In this document: piece after piece, positions 1 to 9,482 of the stretch
Numbering within the stretch: position 1 is the first letter of the stretch
Layout: each line of letters begins with the position of its first letter
Source: Allobosea vaviloviae
GTDB taxonomy: Bacteria; Pseudomonadota; Alphaproteobacteria; Rhizobiales; Beijerinckiaceae
DNA: 64,000 bases
Direction of reading: 5' to 3'
Assembly: GCF_001298265.1 (NCBI RefSeq)
Contig: NZ_LGSZ01000078.1
Coordinates: 62,001-126,000 of the forward strand
Program-made: the position numbers and the translations under genes
Notes under the pieces: model-generated
The model's input: the letters and a program-made list of their open reading frames with translations, nothing else
Told to the model about the DNA's origin: nothing
Databases searched by the model: none

Positions 1-2400
1 CTGGCAGACCTCGCTTCCGGCGGCCACGCCGGCGACAGCGTGATCGACGATTCCCAGTTGTCCTTCCGACCCGATGGCAAGATCACCCTGCAGGACGAGT
101 TCGAGCAGGCGCGCTACGCGGTGCGCCATGCCCGCGACGCGATCGACGCGCTCAATGCAGCCGTGCTGCGCGTCGCCCGCGAACGCTGGCCGGAGCGCTG
201 GGCGCAGCTCGCGCCGCGGCCGGTGATCCTGGGCTCCTGGGTCGGCTGCGACACCGACGGGCGCACCGATATCGGCTGGTGGGACACGCTGCGCTACCGG
301 CTGGAATCGAAGCAGGGGCAGTTCTCCCGCATCCTCGAGAAGCTGCCCGAGAATGCGGCGACCGTAGGCGTGCGCGACCTCGTCGGCCAAGCGCTGGCGG
401 CGGTCGACCGGCAGCTCGCGCTGGCCCCGCCGATCACCTCGCAGCCGACGCTGCAGGCCTTGCAGGCCTTCGCGCTGGCGCTGGTTCATGAGCGCGAGAT
501 GGCGCTGCCCGAGGCCTCGCGCCTGATCGCGGCGCTGGACGAGGCCATCGCGCTATCGGCCGACGACGAGACGACGATGGCGCTCTGCCTGGTCAAGGCG
601 GGCTGCGTCGCCCATGGCGTCTCGATCGCGCTGCCGCATTTCCGGCTCAACGCCTCGCAGCTCCACAATGCGATGCGCGCGGTCATTCCGCTCGACGAGG
701 AGCCGACGCAACCGGCTCAGCGGCGGGCCTTCCTGACGGCGGTCAATGCGGCGCTCGCCAAGGTCGAGCCGATCGCGATCGATTTCGGCGCGCTGGCGGC
801 CGAGCGTGCCTCGGCGACGCGCATGCTGATGACGATCGCGCAGATCGTGAAGCATGTCGACGGCACCAAGGCGGTGCGCTTCCTCGTGGCCGAGACGGAG
901 ACCGGCTACACGCTGCTCTGCGCGCTCTGGCTCGCCAGCCGCTTCGGCATTGCCGACCGGGTCGAGATCTCGCCGCTGTTCGAGACCGCCGACGCTCTGG
1001 AGCAGGGGCCGCGCATCATCGACGAGGCACTGCGCAGCCCGCATTTCCGTAGCTATCTCAAGCGCCAGGGGCGGTTCAGCGTCCAGTTCGGCTATTCGGA
1101 TTCCGGGCGCTATATCGGCCAGGTCGCCGCGACCTTCTGGATCGAGCGGCTGCGTGTGCGCATCTGCGACCTCCTGGTCCGCTACGACCTCGCCGATGTC
1201 GAACTGGTGATCTTCGACACCCATGGCGAATCCGCCGGTCGCGGCGCCCATCCCGGCAGTCTCGCCGACCGGCTGGCCTATCTCGAACCCGCCTGGGCGC
1301 GTCAGGCCTTCGCCAAGGCCGGCGTGAAGACGGTGCGCGAGACCAGCTTCCAGGGCAGCGACGGCTATATGCTGTTCGGCACGCCGAAGCTGGCCGCGGC
1401 GACGGTCGGGCGCATTGCGGAAGCCGTGCTGGCCACCGCCGACCAGCCGGTGCCAGACCCGATCTATGACGAGCCGGACTTCGCGACCGAGTTCTTCCAG
1501 ACGGTGCGCGAAGAGATGACGACGCTCGTCGACGATCCCGGCTATGCCGCGCTGATCGGCACCTTCGGGCCCTCGCTGCTCGACAAGACCGGCTCGCGCC
1601 CCGCCGCGCGCCAGAGCGATGCGGGCGGGCCGACGCGCATCCGCCATCCGCGCGAGCTGCGCGCCATCCCCAACAACGCGATCCTGCAGCAGCTCGGCTG
1701 GCTCGCCAACAGCGTCCACGGCATCGGCCAGGCGGCGTCGCGCGCGCCGGACCTGTTCAACGCGATGCGCGAGCGCTCCGACCGCTTCGACCGGGCCTAT
1801 CGCCTTGCCGAGCACGCGATGGCGGCGAGCGATCTCGACGTGCTGCGGGCCTATCTCGATTCGCTCGACCCCGGCAGCTGGTTCGACCGGGCGCGGCGGA
1901 CGGTCAAGGAAGGTCGCCGCGACGAACTGCTGGCGGTCGGCGAGGCGCTGTCGCGGCTCGAACTGGCGCCGGCATTGCGGCGGCTGTTCTGGCGGCTCTC
2001 GTCGGATGCCTTGAAGCTGCGGGTCGCGACGAAAGCCACGCCGGAGATGCCGGCCAGTCTGGTGGCGCTGCATGCGCTGCGGCTGGCGGCGATGCACAGC
2101 ATCTGGCTGCTCGCCAGCCATATCCCGGATTTCCGGCCGCATGCAGGGATGACCCGCGAGACGCTGATGGAGCGGCTGCTGCGGCTCGACGTGCCGGCGT
2201 CGCTGTCGCTGCTGGCGGACATCTTCCCGCTCAAGCCCGACCCGACGATCGGGCTCGATTTCGGCGAACCGCCCGGCCCGCGCGAGGGCGGAACCTATGA
2301 AGCCCTGCATCGCGACGTGATCGCGCCGATGCAGGCCCTGTTCGAGCTGCTGCGCGAGATTTCGGGCGCGATCCAGCACGAGATCGGGGCGTTTGGCTGA
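1..2400 (+). CDS. Phosphoenolpyruvate carboxylase-like protein, 5'-truncated by the window edge
   Basis: The reading frame is open from base 1. The first in-frame start (GTG at 40) is probably internal, because the N-terminal PEPC block with the catalytic LTAHPTE histidine is absent and should lie upstream. Two PEPC landmarks are visible: GSWVGCDTDG (near base 230), matching the family GSWIGGDRDGNP, and FGYSDSGRYIG (near base 1088), matching GYSDSxKDGG. The next landmark, the mobile catalytic loop HGRGGxxGRGGGP, reads THGESAGRGAHPG here (about 1219-1257), so its first GRGG, including the essential Arg, is lost. The C-terminus also lacks the usual NTG ending. PEPC makes oxaloacetate from PEP and bicarbonate. 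Homology is fairly clear, but canonical activity is doubtful. Confidence 0.72.
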   Translation: MADLASGGHAGDSVIDDSQLSFRPDGKITLQDEFEQARYAVRHARDAIDALNAAVLRVARERWPERWAQLAPRPVILGSWVGCDTDGRTDIGWWDTLRYRLESKQGQFSRILEKLPENAATVGVRDLVGQALAAVDRQLALAPPITSQPTLQALQAFALALVHEREMALPEASRLIAALDEAIALSADDETTMALCLVKAGCVAHGVSIALPHFRLNASQLHNAMRAVIPLDEEPTQPAQRRAFLTAVNAALAKVEPIAIDFGALAAERASATRMLMTIAQIVKHVDGTKAVRFLVAETETGYTLLCALWLASRFGIADRVEISPLFETADALEQGPRIIDEALRSPHFRSYLKRQGRFSVQFGYSDSGRYIGQVAATFWIERLRVRICDLLVRYDLADVELVIFDTHGESAGRGAHPGSLADRLAYLEPAWARQAFAKAGVKTVRETSFQGSDGYMLFGTPKLAAATVGRIAEAVLATADQPVPDPIYDEPDFATEFFQTVREEMTTLVDDPGYAALIGTFGPSLLDKTGSRPAARQSDAGGPTRIRHPRELRAIPNNAILQQLGWLANSVHGIGQAASRAPDLFNAMRERSDRFDRAYRLAEHAMAASDLDVLRAYLDSLDPGSWFDRARRTVKEGRRDELLAVGEALSRLELAPALRRLFWRLSSDALKLRVATKATPEMPASLVALHALRLAAMHSIWLLASHIPDFRPHAGMTRETLMERLLRLDVPASLSLLADIFPLKPDPTIGLDFGEPPGPREGGTYEALHRDVIAPMQALFELLREISGAIQHEIGAFG

Positions 2401-2442
2401 TCGCGTTGGGCGCGGCTCTGCGGCGGAGTTGAGCCTGCTCGC

Positions 2443-3621
2443 TCAGGCCCTTGCGGGCTTGGTCCCGATGACTGCGAAGGAGACGGCCGCCAGCGCCAGC
2501 GCCGCCAGGCTGCCGAGCGAGAACAGCGACGAATAGGCGAGGCCGGCGCGGTCGAGCAGCGGGCCGCCGCCGAACGCCGCCATGCCATAGCCGATCTGGT
2601 AGAAGGCGATCAGGGCGCCGAGCGTCGCGGCCGGGTCGCCCGGAAGCTCCTTTCCGGCGAAACTCAGCGCCAAGGGTAGGATGGCCGAGCAGGCCAGGCC
2701 GGCGAGCGCGAAGGCGGCAATGCCCGCCCCTGCAGCCTGCACCTGCGCCACGATCTGGAAGGCGACCGCCAGCAGGAGCGGCAGCGCGACCAGAGCGACC
2801 GCCACCGGCAGACGGCGTGCCAGCATGGCGAAGCCGATGCGGCCGAGCGTTAGCATGATCCAGAAGGCGGTGAGCGCGAAGGAGGCGTTCTCGGCCGAGA
2901 CCTGGCGCTGGTTGGTGAGATAGAGCGTCGCCCAGTTGCCGCTCAGGCTCTCGACGATGCCGTACAGCAGGACCAGCGCGGCATAGACCCAGAAGCGGGC
3001 CGGCCAGCCCTGGCCGTGGCGCGCGTCGTCGATGGCGGCGTCGAGGCGGGTGCGCAGCGTCGTGACCAGGAGCGCGGCCAGGCTCAACGTCATCAGTGCC
3101 GGCAGCGCCCACCAGGCGGCGATCCGCGTGAACAGCGCGATCAGCAGCGGCGCCAGCGCGGTGCCCAGCCCGATCAGCGCATTCAGGGCCAGCACATTGC
3201 CGTCCTGCCGCGCCGGCTCGGAGAGGCGCTGGACGAGCGTGTTGATCGTCATGGCCGTTGCACCGAAGCCGAGGCCGAGCAGTGCGGTCGCGCAGAGCAG
3301 GACGACGAACGCCGCCGGCGAGCCCATCAGCAGCGACCCCACGGTCAACAGCGCCATCGAGCCGAGATTGGCGGCAAGGCCGAGCTGGAGCACGCGGCCA
3401 AGCCCGAGCCGGCGCGACAGGGTCGATCCAAAGGCGGAGGCCAGGATCGCCAGCACGACCTGCGGAATGAACATCGCGCCATATTGCGTGCTCGAGAGCG
3501 CAAAGCCGGAGGGGCTGACGAGGATCGCGCTCGCAGCCGGAAAGGAGATCAGCGCCAGTCCCTGCACGACGCCGATGCCATAGAGCAGGCCGATTTCGGA
3601 GGAACGGGCGGCTTTCGGCAT
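2443..3621 (-). CDS. MFS transporter, about 12 transmembrane segments
   Basis: A 392-residue integral membrane protein with regularly spaced hydrophobic helices, and charged loops such as SRRLGLGR after the second helix that match the MFS loop 2-3 region. The substrate cannot be read from the sequence. The ATG at 3621 (MPKAARSS) is preferred to a TTG seven codons upstream. The gene converges on the PEPC-like gene and is divergent from the AMP-ligase gene, with about 200 bp of shared promoter space. The family includes drug, sugar and cyanate exporters. Confidence 0.85.
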   Translation of the reverse strand: MPKAARSSEIGLLYGIGVVQGLALISFPAASAILVSPSGFALSSTQYGAMFIPQVVLAILASAFGSTLSRRLGLGRVLQLGLAANLGSMALLTVGSLLMGSPAAFVVLLCATALLGLGFGATAMTINTLVQRLSEPARQDGNVLALNALIGLGTALAPLLIALFTRIAAWWALPALMTLSLAALLVTTLRTRLDAAIDDARHGQGWPARFWVYAALVLLYGIVESLSGNWATLYLTNQRQVSAENASFALTAFWIMLTLGRIGFAMLARRLPVAVALVALPLLLAVAFQIVAQVQAAGAGIAAFALAGLACSAILPLALSFAGKELPGDPAATLGALIAFYQIGYGMAAFGGGPLLDRAGLAYSSLFSLGSLAALALAAVSFAVIGTKPARA

Positions 3622-3823
3622 GGCTGAGGCGACCTGGCGCAAGGGGCTGATCGTGGTCGCTTAACCCAGGGGAATTGGCAAGAGCCATAGCGGCTCGTGG
3701 ACGATTCTCGGCCTCTGAATTGCTGTCCCAAAAGCGCCTTCTCCAACGGCTTTTCATTGCAACGTCGCCCGATCTGCTTAAGTCAGAAGCCAAGAGGAAC
3801 GCCAACCGGGAGCCGAGCCAAGC

Positions 3824-5404
3824 ATGGCCGACGCCGATCGACACCTGCCCGTCTTCGATGAAGCGGGCGCGCGCATCACCCTGTTTCGGGCCCTGCTGCA
3901 GGCGGTCTCGCGCCATGGCAAGGCGCGGATCGCGCTGGAGGACCCCGAGCGCAAGCCGCTGAGCTATGGCAATCTCGTGCTGGGCGCGCTGGTGCTCGGC
4001 CGCAAGCTCGCCGGGCTGACGAAAGCCGGGGAGCATGTCGGCATGCTGCTGCCGAACGTGCAGGCCATGGCGGTGACGCTGATGGGGCTCTCTGCCTATG
4101 GGCGTGTGCCGGCGCTTCTGAACTTCACCGCAGGCGTCAAGAATCTGCGCGCGGCCGGTGAACTCGCCGAGCTCAGGACGATCGTGACCTCGCGCCGCTT
4201 CGTCGACCAGGCCAAGCTCGACGAAGAGCTGGCGGTGCTGGGGGAAGGCCGGCGGATCGTCTATCTGGAGGATATCCGCAAGGAGATCACCAGCCTCGAC
4301 AAGGCGATCGGCGTGCTGGCGAGCCTCGTGCCCGGCCTGGCGCACCGTCCCCATGAGGCCGCGCCGGACGATCCCGCCGTCGTGCTGTTCACCTCCGGCA
4401 CCGAAGGCAAGCCCAAGGGCGTCGTGCTGAGCCACGCCAATCTCGTCTCGAATGCGCGCCAGATCTTCGCGCTCGCCGCCGGCTTCCTGTCCGAGCGCGA
4501 CATCGTCATGAACCCGCTGCCGGCCTTCCATTCCTTCGGGCTGACGGCGGGCATGCTGATGCCGCTGCTCTCGGGCATGAAGGTCGTGCTCTATCCGAGC
4601 CCGCTGCACTACAAGCAGGTGCCCAAGCTGATCGGCGAGACCGGCTGCACCTTCCTGTTCGCGACCGACACCTTCCTGCAAGGCTATGCGCGCGCGGCAG
4701 ATCCAGACGACCTCAAGAGCGTGCGCTATGTCGTGGCCGGAGCCGAGCGCGTGAAGCCGGATACGCGCCGGATGTGGGAGCCCTATGGCACCACGATCCT
4801 GGAGGGCTATGGCTGCACGGAATGCTCTCCGGTTCTCGCCTGCAACACGCCCGTGGCCATGCGCGACGGCAGCGTCGGGCGGCTCCTGCCCGGCATCGAG
4901 GCGCGGCTCGAGCCGGTCGAGGGCATCACCGAGGGGGGCAAGCTCTGCGTGCGCGGACCCAACATCATGGCCGGCTATCTCAGCACCGAGGCGCCTGGCA
5001 AGCTCTTGCCGCCGCAGGGCGGCTGGCACGACACCGGCGACATCGTCACGCTCGACGACGGCTTCGTCGTCATCAAGGGCCGGGCCAAGCGCTTCGCCAA
5101 GCTCGGCGGCGAGATGGTCTCGCTGGCGGCGGTCGAATCGATGATCTCCGGCTTATGGCCCGACCAGAACCATGTCGTCGTGGCGCTGCCGGATGCGCGC
5201 AAGGGCGAGCAGCTCGTGCTCGTCACCGAAAAGCCGAATGCCGAGCGTGGCGCGCTGCAGGAAACTGCGAAGGCGCAGGGCTTCCCGGAATTGTGGGTGC
5301 CGCGCGCTATCCTGGTAACGAACTCGATTCCGGTGCTCGGCAACGGCAAGATCGATTATGCCGCGACGACGGAACTCGCCGCATCGCGTCGCTCGCTTTT
5401 GTAA
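3824..5404 (+). CDS. AMP-forming acyl-(ACP/CoA) synthetase
   Basis: A 526-residue ANL-superfamily adenylating enzyme. The P-loop-like A3 motif FTSGTEGKPKGVVLSHAN is near residue 190, the A5-type segment GYGCTECSP near 330, and the A8-type hinge HDTGDIVTLDDGFVVIKGR near 405, followed by the C-terminal domain with KIDY close to the end. The N-terminal stretch (LNFTAGVKNL, TSRRFVDQAKL, YLEDIR) resembles the acyl-ACP synthetase half of Aas, the lysophospholipid acyltransferase/acyl-ACP synthetase. It would activate a fatty acid as acyl-AMP and transfer it to ACP or CoA. The acyltransferase half of Aas is absent. ATG 3824 gives the full domain. Confidence 0.85.
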   Translation: MADADRHLPVFDEAGARITLFRALLQAVSRHGKARIALEDPERKPLSYGNLVLGALVLGRKLAGLTKAGEHVGMLLPNVQAMAVTLMGLSAYGRVPALLNFTAGVKNLRAAGELAELRTIVTSRRFVDQAKLDEELAVLGEGRRIVYLEDIRKEITSLDKAIGVLASLVPGLAHRPHEAAPDDPAVVLFTSGTEGKPKGVVLSHANLVSNARQIFALAAGFLSERDIVMNPLPAFHSFGLTAGMLMPLLSGMKVVLYPSPLHYKQVPKLIGETGCTFLFATDTFLQGYARAADPDDLKSVRYVVAGAERVKPDTRRMWEPYGTTILEGYGCTECSPVLACNTPVAMRDGSVGRLLPGIEARLEPVEGITEGGKLCVRGPNIMAGYLSTEAPGKLLPPQGGWHDTGDIVTLDDGFVVIKGRAKRFAKLGGEMVSLAAVESMISGLWPDQNHVVVALPDARKGEQLVLVTEKPNAERGALQETAKAQGFPELWVPRAILVTNSIPVLGNGKIDYAATTELAASRRSLL

Positions 5405-5417
5405 AGCCACAATTGTG

Positions 5418-6089
5418 ATGATGTTGCACCGCATGATCATCGCCTCGGCCTCTTCGCTCCTGTCGACCCTGCGCCTGGCCGCGCTCGCGCCGATGCTGTC
5501 GCTCGCCGCGCCGGCCGATCTTTCGGCGCAGACGCCGGGCGCCGTCTATGAGCGGCGCCACGAATGCATCCAGGCGGCGGTGCTGAGCGCGGAGCAGTGC
5601 GAGTTCGCCTATCGCAACGCGCGGGCCGAATTCGAGCAGAAGGCGCCGCGCTATGCCTCGCGCGTCCTGTGCGAGCGCAGTCACAAGCGCTGCGGCGCGC
5701 AGATGGTCTCGAACGCCGGCTGGGACTCCTTCGGCAAGGGCGGCGCGACCTATGTGCCGCGCTTCACCGGCGTCCGCATCACCGGCGAGGGCACTGCCCG
5801 CCGCGCCTGGCCGGTGATCGAGGGCGCAGGGCGCATCCCCTTCGCCGGGCGCCCCGTGACCGAATTGCAGGACAAGGTGGCCGGCCGCCAGGGCACAGTC
5901 GGGCTCGCCGCCTCGCGCGGCGGGCATGGCCATGCCGCGCAACAGAGCAGCGGCCCCTATGTGAAGCGCGGCGACCGCGACGACACGGTGCGCGTGCCGA
6001 TGCAGCAGAAGGCCATCGGCTCGGACGTGGCGCCGGGCCTCTATGTCGATCCCGACGGCGTCGAATGGTACAAGCCGGCCCGGCGCTGA
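5418..6089 (+). CDS. DUF1190 family secreted protein
   Basis: About 223 residues starting 13 bases after the ligase stop. A hydrophobic leader (MIIASASSLLSTLRLAALAPMLSLAAPADLSA reads as a signal peptide, given here only as a region) precedes a cysteine-containing core, ECIQAAVLSAEQCEFAYRNA followed by a second ECxxSxxxC-like block, characteristic of DUF1190. The C-terminal part is rich in Gly, Arg and basic residues. The family has no known function, and members are envelope or periplasmic. ATG 5418, ATG 5421 and ATG 5433 are all possible starts; no strong ribosome-binding site separates them. Confidence 0.75.
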   Translation: MMLHRMIIASASSLLSTLRLAALAPMLSLAAPADLSAQTPGAVYERRHECIQAAVLSAEQCEFAYRNARAEFEQKAPRYASRVLCERSHKRCGAQMVSNAGWDSFGKGGATYVPRFTGVRITGEGTARRAWPVIEGAGRIPFAGRPVTELQDKVAGRQGTVGLAASRGGHGHAAQQSSGPYVKRGDRDDTVRVPMQQKAIGSDVAPGLYVDPDGVEWYKPARR

Positions 6090-6140
6090 CGGGCTTTCGC
6101 CGGCACTTGCCACACGCGTTTTGGGCGGACGCGTCTTCTC

Positions 6141-6271
6141 CCTCCCCCCGCTTGGGGTGGGGAGGGCCGGGGTGGGGGGCAGTGCCGCTCGGCGAGACGA
6201 TCAAGGAGAGCGCTCCGGCTTTGCGGCCCCCCCATCCCTAACCCTTCCCCACCGCAAGCGGGGGGCAGGGA
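6141..6271. repeat. Long imperfect inverted repeat (REP-like intergenic palindrome)
   Basis: The left arm (6141-6179, beginning CCTCCCCCCGCTTGGGGTGG) is an imperfect reverse complement of the right arm (6227-6271, ending CCGCAAGCGGGGGGCAGGGA). About 47 bases separate them. There is no coding signal in either strand. The composition, CCTCCCC and GCAAGCGGGG-type arms, resembles dispersed palindromic elements of GC-rich Hyphomicrobiales genomes. It sits between the DUF1190 gene and tRNA-Leu and could act as a transcriptional boundary, though no U-tract follows. Confidence 0.6.
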
Positions 6272-6356
6272 ACCAGCCCAGCCTCGCAGGGATTCGTCCC
6301 GCTTGCCCCGCCACGCTTGCGTGTAGAGGCTGTGCCCGCTACCGCTCTCAGCCCAA

Positions 6357-6443
6357 GCGGACGTGGCGAAACTGGTAGACGCAAGAGACTTAAAATCTCT
6401 CAGCCGCAAGGCTATGCGGGTTCGATCCCCGCCGTCCGCACCA
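6357..6443 (+). tRNA. tRNA-Leu (anticodon TAA)
   Basis: An 87-nt class II tRNA. The acceptor stem GCGGACG/CGTCCGC, TTCGATCCC T-loop and encoded CCA end are all present. The anticodon loop CTTAAAA gives TAA. A long variable arm (CAGCCGCAAGGCT) fits leucine. It reads UUA codons, which are rare in this GC-rich genome. Confidence 0.96.
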
Positions 6444-6457
6444 AACCGTTCAACGCT

Positions 6458-7111
6458 CTATCGCTTCCTGAACACCACGCTGAGATTGTTCGCCGGCATC
6501 TCGATCACATCCGGCTCGTCGAAGCCCGCCTCAGCCGCCAGCGCCGCCACCTCGTCCAGCTCGCGCAGGCCCCATGCCGCATTGCGTTCGCGCAGGCTGG
6601 CATCGAAGGCGGCGTTGCCGGGCTCCAGCGGACGGCCTGCGCGCTTGAACGGGCCGTAGAGGATCAGGGGCGCGCCTGACGTCAGCAGCAGGCCTGCATG
6701 GCGGATCAGGCCCTGTGTCGCTGCCCAGGGCGCGATGTGGATCATGTTGATGCAGAGGATCGCCTCGGCGGCCTCCCGTGGCCAGGTCTCGGCCATCGCA
6801 TCGATCAGCAGCGGCGGCCGGACATTGCCGGCGCCGGAGCTTTGCGTCCAGGCGGCGATGCTGGTCAGCGCTTCCGGCGACGGATCGCTCGGCTGGAAGA
6901 CGAGATAAGGCAGCGCTTGCGCGAAGTGGATCGCATGCTCGCCGGAGCCGCTGGCGATCTCCAGGACCAGTCCCTGCCGGGGCAGGATTCCGCGCAGCAC
7001 ATCCAGGATCGCATCGCGGTTGCGCTGGGTCGCGGGCGCAAACAGGCGTTGATCGTTCGCCTGGGTCCATTCCGGGCCGGGTGTCCAAAGCGTGCTCGTT
7101 GCGTTCGTCAT
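6458..7111 (-). CDS. DUF938 SAM-dependent methyltransferase-like protein
   Basis: 217 residues. The glycine-rich SAM motif I is VLEIASGSGEHA near residue 50, followed by an acidic strand end (FQPSDPS) and INMIHIAPW, the conserved DUF938 block near residue 117. YGPFKR follows near residue 150. The family has a class I methyltransferase fold, but its substrate is unknown. It is convergent with tRNA-Leu and divergent from the CNNM gene, with 137 bases between starts. ATG 7111 is well placed. Confidence 0.85.
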   Translation of the reverse strand: MTNATSTLWTPGPEWTQANDQRLFAPATQRNRDAILDVLRGILPRQGLVLEIASGSGEHAIHFAQALPYLVFQPSDPSPEALTSIAAWTQSSGAGNVRPPLLIDAMAETWPREAAEAILCINMIHIAPWAATQGLIRHAGLLLTSGAPLILYGPFKRAGRPLEPGNAAFDASLRERNAAWGLRELDEVAALAAEAGFDEPDVIEMPANNLSVVFRKR

Positions 7112-7248
7112 CGCTGCTCCAGCCGTCCCGTTCCTGGCGTCCCGTCAAGGAATCTTCGCTCGCCCCATCGCCAGCGGACTGCGATACGCTATAAGGACAT
7201 TCGAAGCGGGCCGCCGACAAGCGCGGCCACGCATGGCACGGACTGGTT

Positions 7249-8526
7249 TTGTTAACCGAGATACTGATCGTCGTGGCCCTGACCGTGATCAACGGTCTCC
7301 TTGCCATGTCTGAACTCGCCGTCGTCTCGTCCCGCCCGGCCCGACTCAAGGTTCTCAGCGACCAAGGCAACAAGGGCGCGACCACCGCGCTGCGACTTGC
7401 GGAAAACCCCGGACGCTTCCTGTCCACGGTCCAGATCGGCATCACGCTGGTCGGTGTGCTGTCGGGCGCCTTTTCGGGCGCCACGCTGGGCGCGCGTCTG
7501 TCTGAATGGCTGGCGACGCAGGGGCTCACGCCTGCGATGTCCGATGGCTTCGGTGTCGGCATCGTCGTGGTCGGCATCACCTATCTCTCGCTGATCCTGG
7601 GCGAGCTCGTGCCCAAGCAGATCGCGCTGCGCGATCCCGAGCGGGTCGCTGCGCGCGTTGCGCCGGCGATGCTGCTGATCGCGAAGGTCGGCGCGCCGCT
7701 GGTCTTCCTGCTCGATCTGTCCGGCCGCGCCGTGCTGAGCCTGCTCGGCCAGAAGGGCGAGTCGGAGGAGCGGGTCACGGAAGAGGAGGTCCGCACCATC
7801 ATCGCCGAGGCCGAGACCGCCGGCGTGCTGGAGCGCGACGAGCGCGAGATGATCTCGGGCGTGATGCGGCTCGCCGACCGCTCGGCGCGGGCGCTGATGA
7901 CGCCGCGCCGCGAGGTCGAGGTCATCGACCTCGCCGACAGCGCCGACGAGATCCGGGCCCAGCTGCGGGCGACGCGGCGCTCGCGCCTGCCGGTGCAGGA
8001 GGGCGAGGCGGATTCGATCATCGGCGTCGTCGTGGTCAAGGACCTGATCGACTTCCTCTCGGATGGCGGCACGCATGATCTGCGCGGGCTGGTCAACGAG
8101 GCGCCGGTGGTGATGGACACGGCCGGCGCACTGCAGGTGCTGCGTGAAATCCGCTCCTCGCGGGTCCACATGGCGCTGGTCTTCGACGAGTACGGGCATT
8201 TCGAGGGCATCATCACGCCTGGCGACGTGCTCGAGGCGATCATCGGCGCCTTCCAGGAGGAGGAAGAAGACGAGCCGCCGATCGTGACGCGCGCCGACGG
8301 TTCCTGGCTGGTCGCCGGCTGGATGCAGGTCGACGAGTTCTCGCACGAGCTCGGCATCCACATTCCCCGCGATGCCGACTTCCAAACGGTCGCCGGCTTC
8401 ATCCTGGCAGAACTCAACCACCTGCCCAATGTCGGCGAGGTCTTCGAGAAGGGGCACTGGCGCTTCGAGGTCGTCGATCTCGACGGCCGCCGGATCGACA
8501 AGATCCTGGTCAGCCGGATCGACTGA
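7249..8526 (+). CDS. CNNM/HlyC-CorC family membrane transporter with tandem CBS domains
   Basis: 425 residues. An N-terminal DUF21/CNNM transmembrane domain (about residues 1-190, with helices ILIVVALTVINGLLAMSELA and VGITYLSLILGELVPKQIAL) is followed by a CBS pair (about 210-335) and a C-terminal CorC_HlyC domain (about 345-425, starting near GSWLVAGWMQVDEF). Family members are implicated in Mg2+/Co2+ efflux; the haemolysin label is historical. The start is a TTG at 7249. The next ATG, at residue 20, would cut the first helix, so TTG is preferred although its ribosome-binding site is weak. Confidence 0.88.
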   Translation: MLTEILIVVALTVINGLLAMSELAVVSSRPARLKVLSDQGNKGATTALRLAENPGRFLSTVQIGITLVGVLSGAFSGATLGARLSEWLATQGLTPAMSDGFGVGIVVVGITYLSLILGELVPKQIALRDPERVAARVAPAMLLIAKVGAPLVFLLDLSGRAVLSLLGQKGESEERVTEEEVRTIIAEAETAGVLERDEREMISGVMRLADRSARALMTPRREVEVIDLADSADEIRAQLRATRRSRLPVQEGEADSIIGVVVVKDLIDFLSDGGTHDLRGLVNEAPVVMDTAGALQVLREIRSSRVHMALVFDEYGHFEGIITPGDVLEAIIGAFQEEEEDEPPIVTRADGSWLVAGWMQVDEFSHELGIHIPRDADFQTVAGFILAELNHLPNVGEVFEKGHWRFEVVDLDGRRIDKILVSRID

Positions 8527-8653
8527 TGCGCCCGCGTTGACGGCACTACGGACGGCGTGATCTAACCCTGCGCAAGGGGTTCCATCGCGACGACCCCGTG
8601 AGGCTCCGGCCCAAGGCTCGCGTCCATATTCCTCGGTTTCAGGATGGACGCCC

Positions 8654-9472
8654 ATGTCTTCCAACATCTCGATCAGCGCTGCCCAATTGTCCCGGCTCGT
8701 CGGCCTGCCCGATGCGCCTGTCATCATCGATGTCCGCATTCCCGAGGATATCGCCGCCGATCCGCGGCTTCTGCCGAACGCCGATCAGCGTTCGCACAAG
8801 GATGTCGCCGATTGGGCCGGCGCCTATGCCGGCCGGCGCGTCGTCGTGTCGTGCCAGCGCGGCCTGAAGCTCAGCGAAGGCGTTGCCGCCTGGCTGCGCC
8901 ACCACGGCGTCGCGGCCGAGAACCTGGCGGGCGGCTTCGAAGCGTGGCGCGCTGTGGGAGGCCTGCTGGTCTCCAGTGAAAGGCTGCCGCCGCGGGACGC
9001 CAAGGGCCGCACGCTCTGGGTCACGCGGACCCGGCCGAAGGTCGACCGGATCGCCTGCCCCTGGCTGATCCGGCGCTTCGTCGATCGCGAGGCTGTGTTC
9101 CTGTTCGTGTCTCCGTCCGAGGTCGCGGATGTGGCGGACCGCTTCGGCGCGACGCCATTCGACATCGACGGGGTGTTCTGGAGTCATCGCGGCGAGCGCT
9201 GCACCTTCGACGTGATGATCGAGGAGTTCGGGCTTGCAAGTCCGGCGCTCGACCGGCTGGCGGGAATCGTGCGTGCCGCCGATACCGCGGCGCTCGACAG
9301 CGCGCCTCAGGCTGCGGGATTGCTGGCGGCCTCGCTGGGGCTGTCGCGGATGTTCAGGGATGATGTCGCGCAGCTGAACGCCGGCATGCTGCTCTATGAC
9401 GCGTTCTATCGCTGGTGCAGGGATGCGAGCGAGGAAACCCATAACTGGCCCGTCGGGCCGGCGACGTCATAG
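8654..9472 (+). CDS. chrB: Rhodanese–ChrB fusion, chromate resistance protein
   Basis: 272 residues. Residues 1-105 form a rhodanese domain with the catalytic-loop cysteine in VVSCQRGLKLSEG. Residues about 120-265 form the ChrB C-terminal domain, with WVTRTRPKVDRIACPWLIRR and FWSHRGERCTFDVMIEEFGL. ChrB proteins sense chromate and regulate or assist the ChrA efflux pump. This version lacks the usual ChrB N-terminal DNA-binding region and has rhodanese instead, so a sulfurtransferase or redox role is more likely than direct DNA binding. The stop is 10 bases upstream of chrA, so the two are co-transcribed. Confidence 0.85.
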   Translation: MSSNISISAAQLSRLVGLPDAPVIIDVRIPEDIAADPRLLPNADQRSHKDVADWAGAYAGRRVVVSCQRGLKLSEGVAAWLRHHGVAAENLAGGFEAWRAVGGLLVSSERLPPRDAKGRTLWVTRTRPKVDRIACPWLIRRFVDREAVFLFVSPSEVADVADRFGATPFDIDGVFWSHRGERCTFDVMIEEFGLASPALDRLAGIVRAADTAALDSAPQAAGLLAASLGLSRMFRDDVAQLNAGMLLYDAFYRWCRDASEETHNWPVGPATS

Positions 9473-9482
9473 GGTTGCTGCC

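Noticed and set aside
2231-5029. 932-residue minus-strand open frame antisense to the MFS and acyl-synthetase genes
   Set aside because: It is composed of Arg/Pro/Gly/His-rich sequence with no domain and overlaps two well-supported genes; GC-rich DNA yields long antisense frames.
6141-6271. CRISPR or IS remnant
   Set aside because: Only one inverted pair, no spacer-repeat array, no target-site duplication or transposase.
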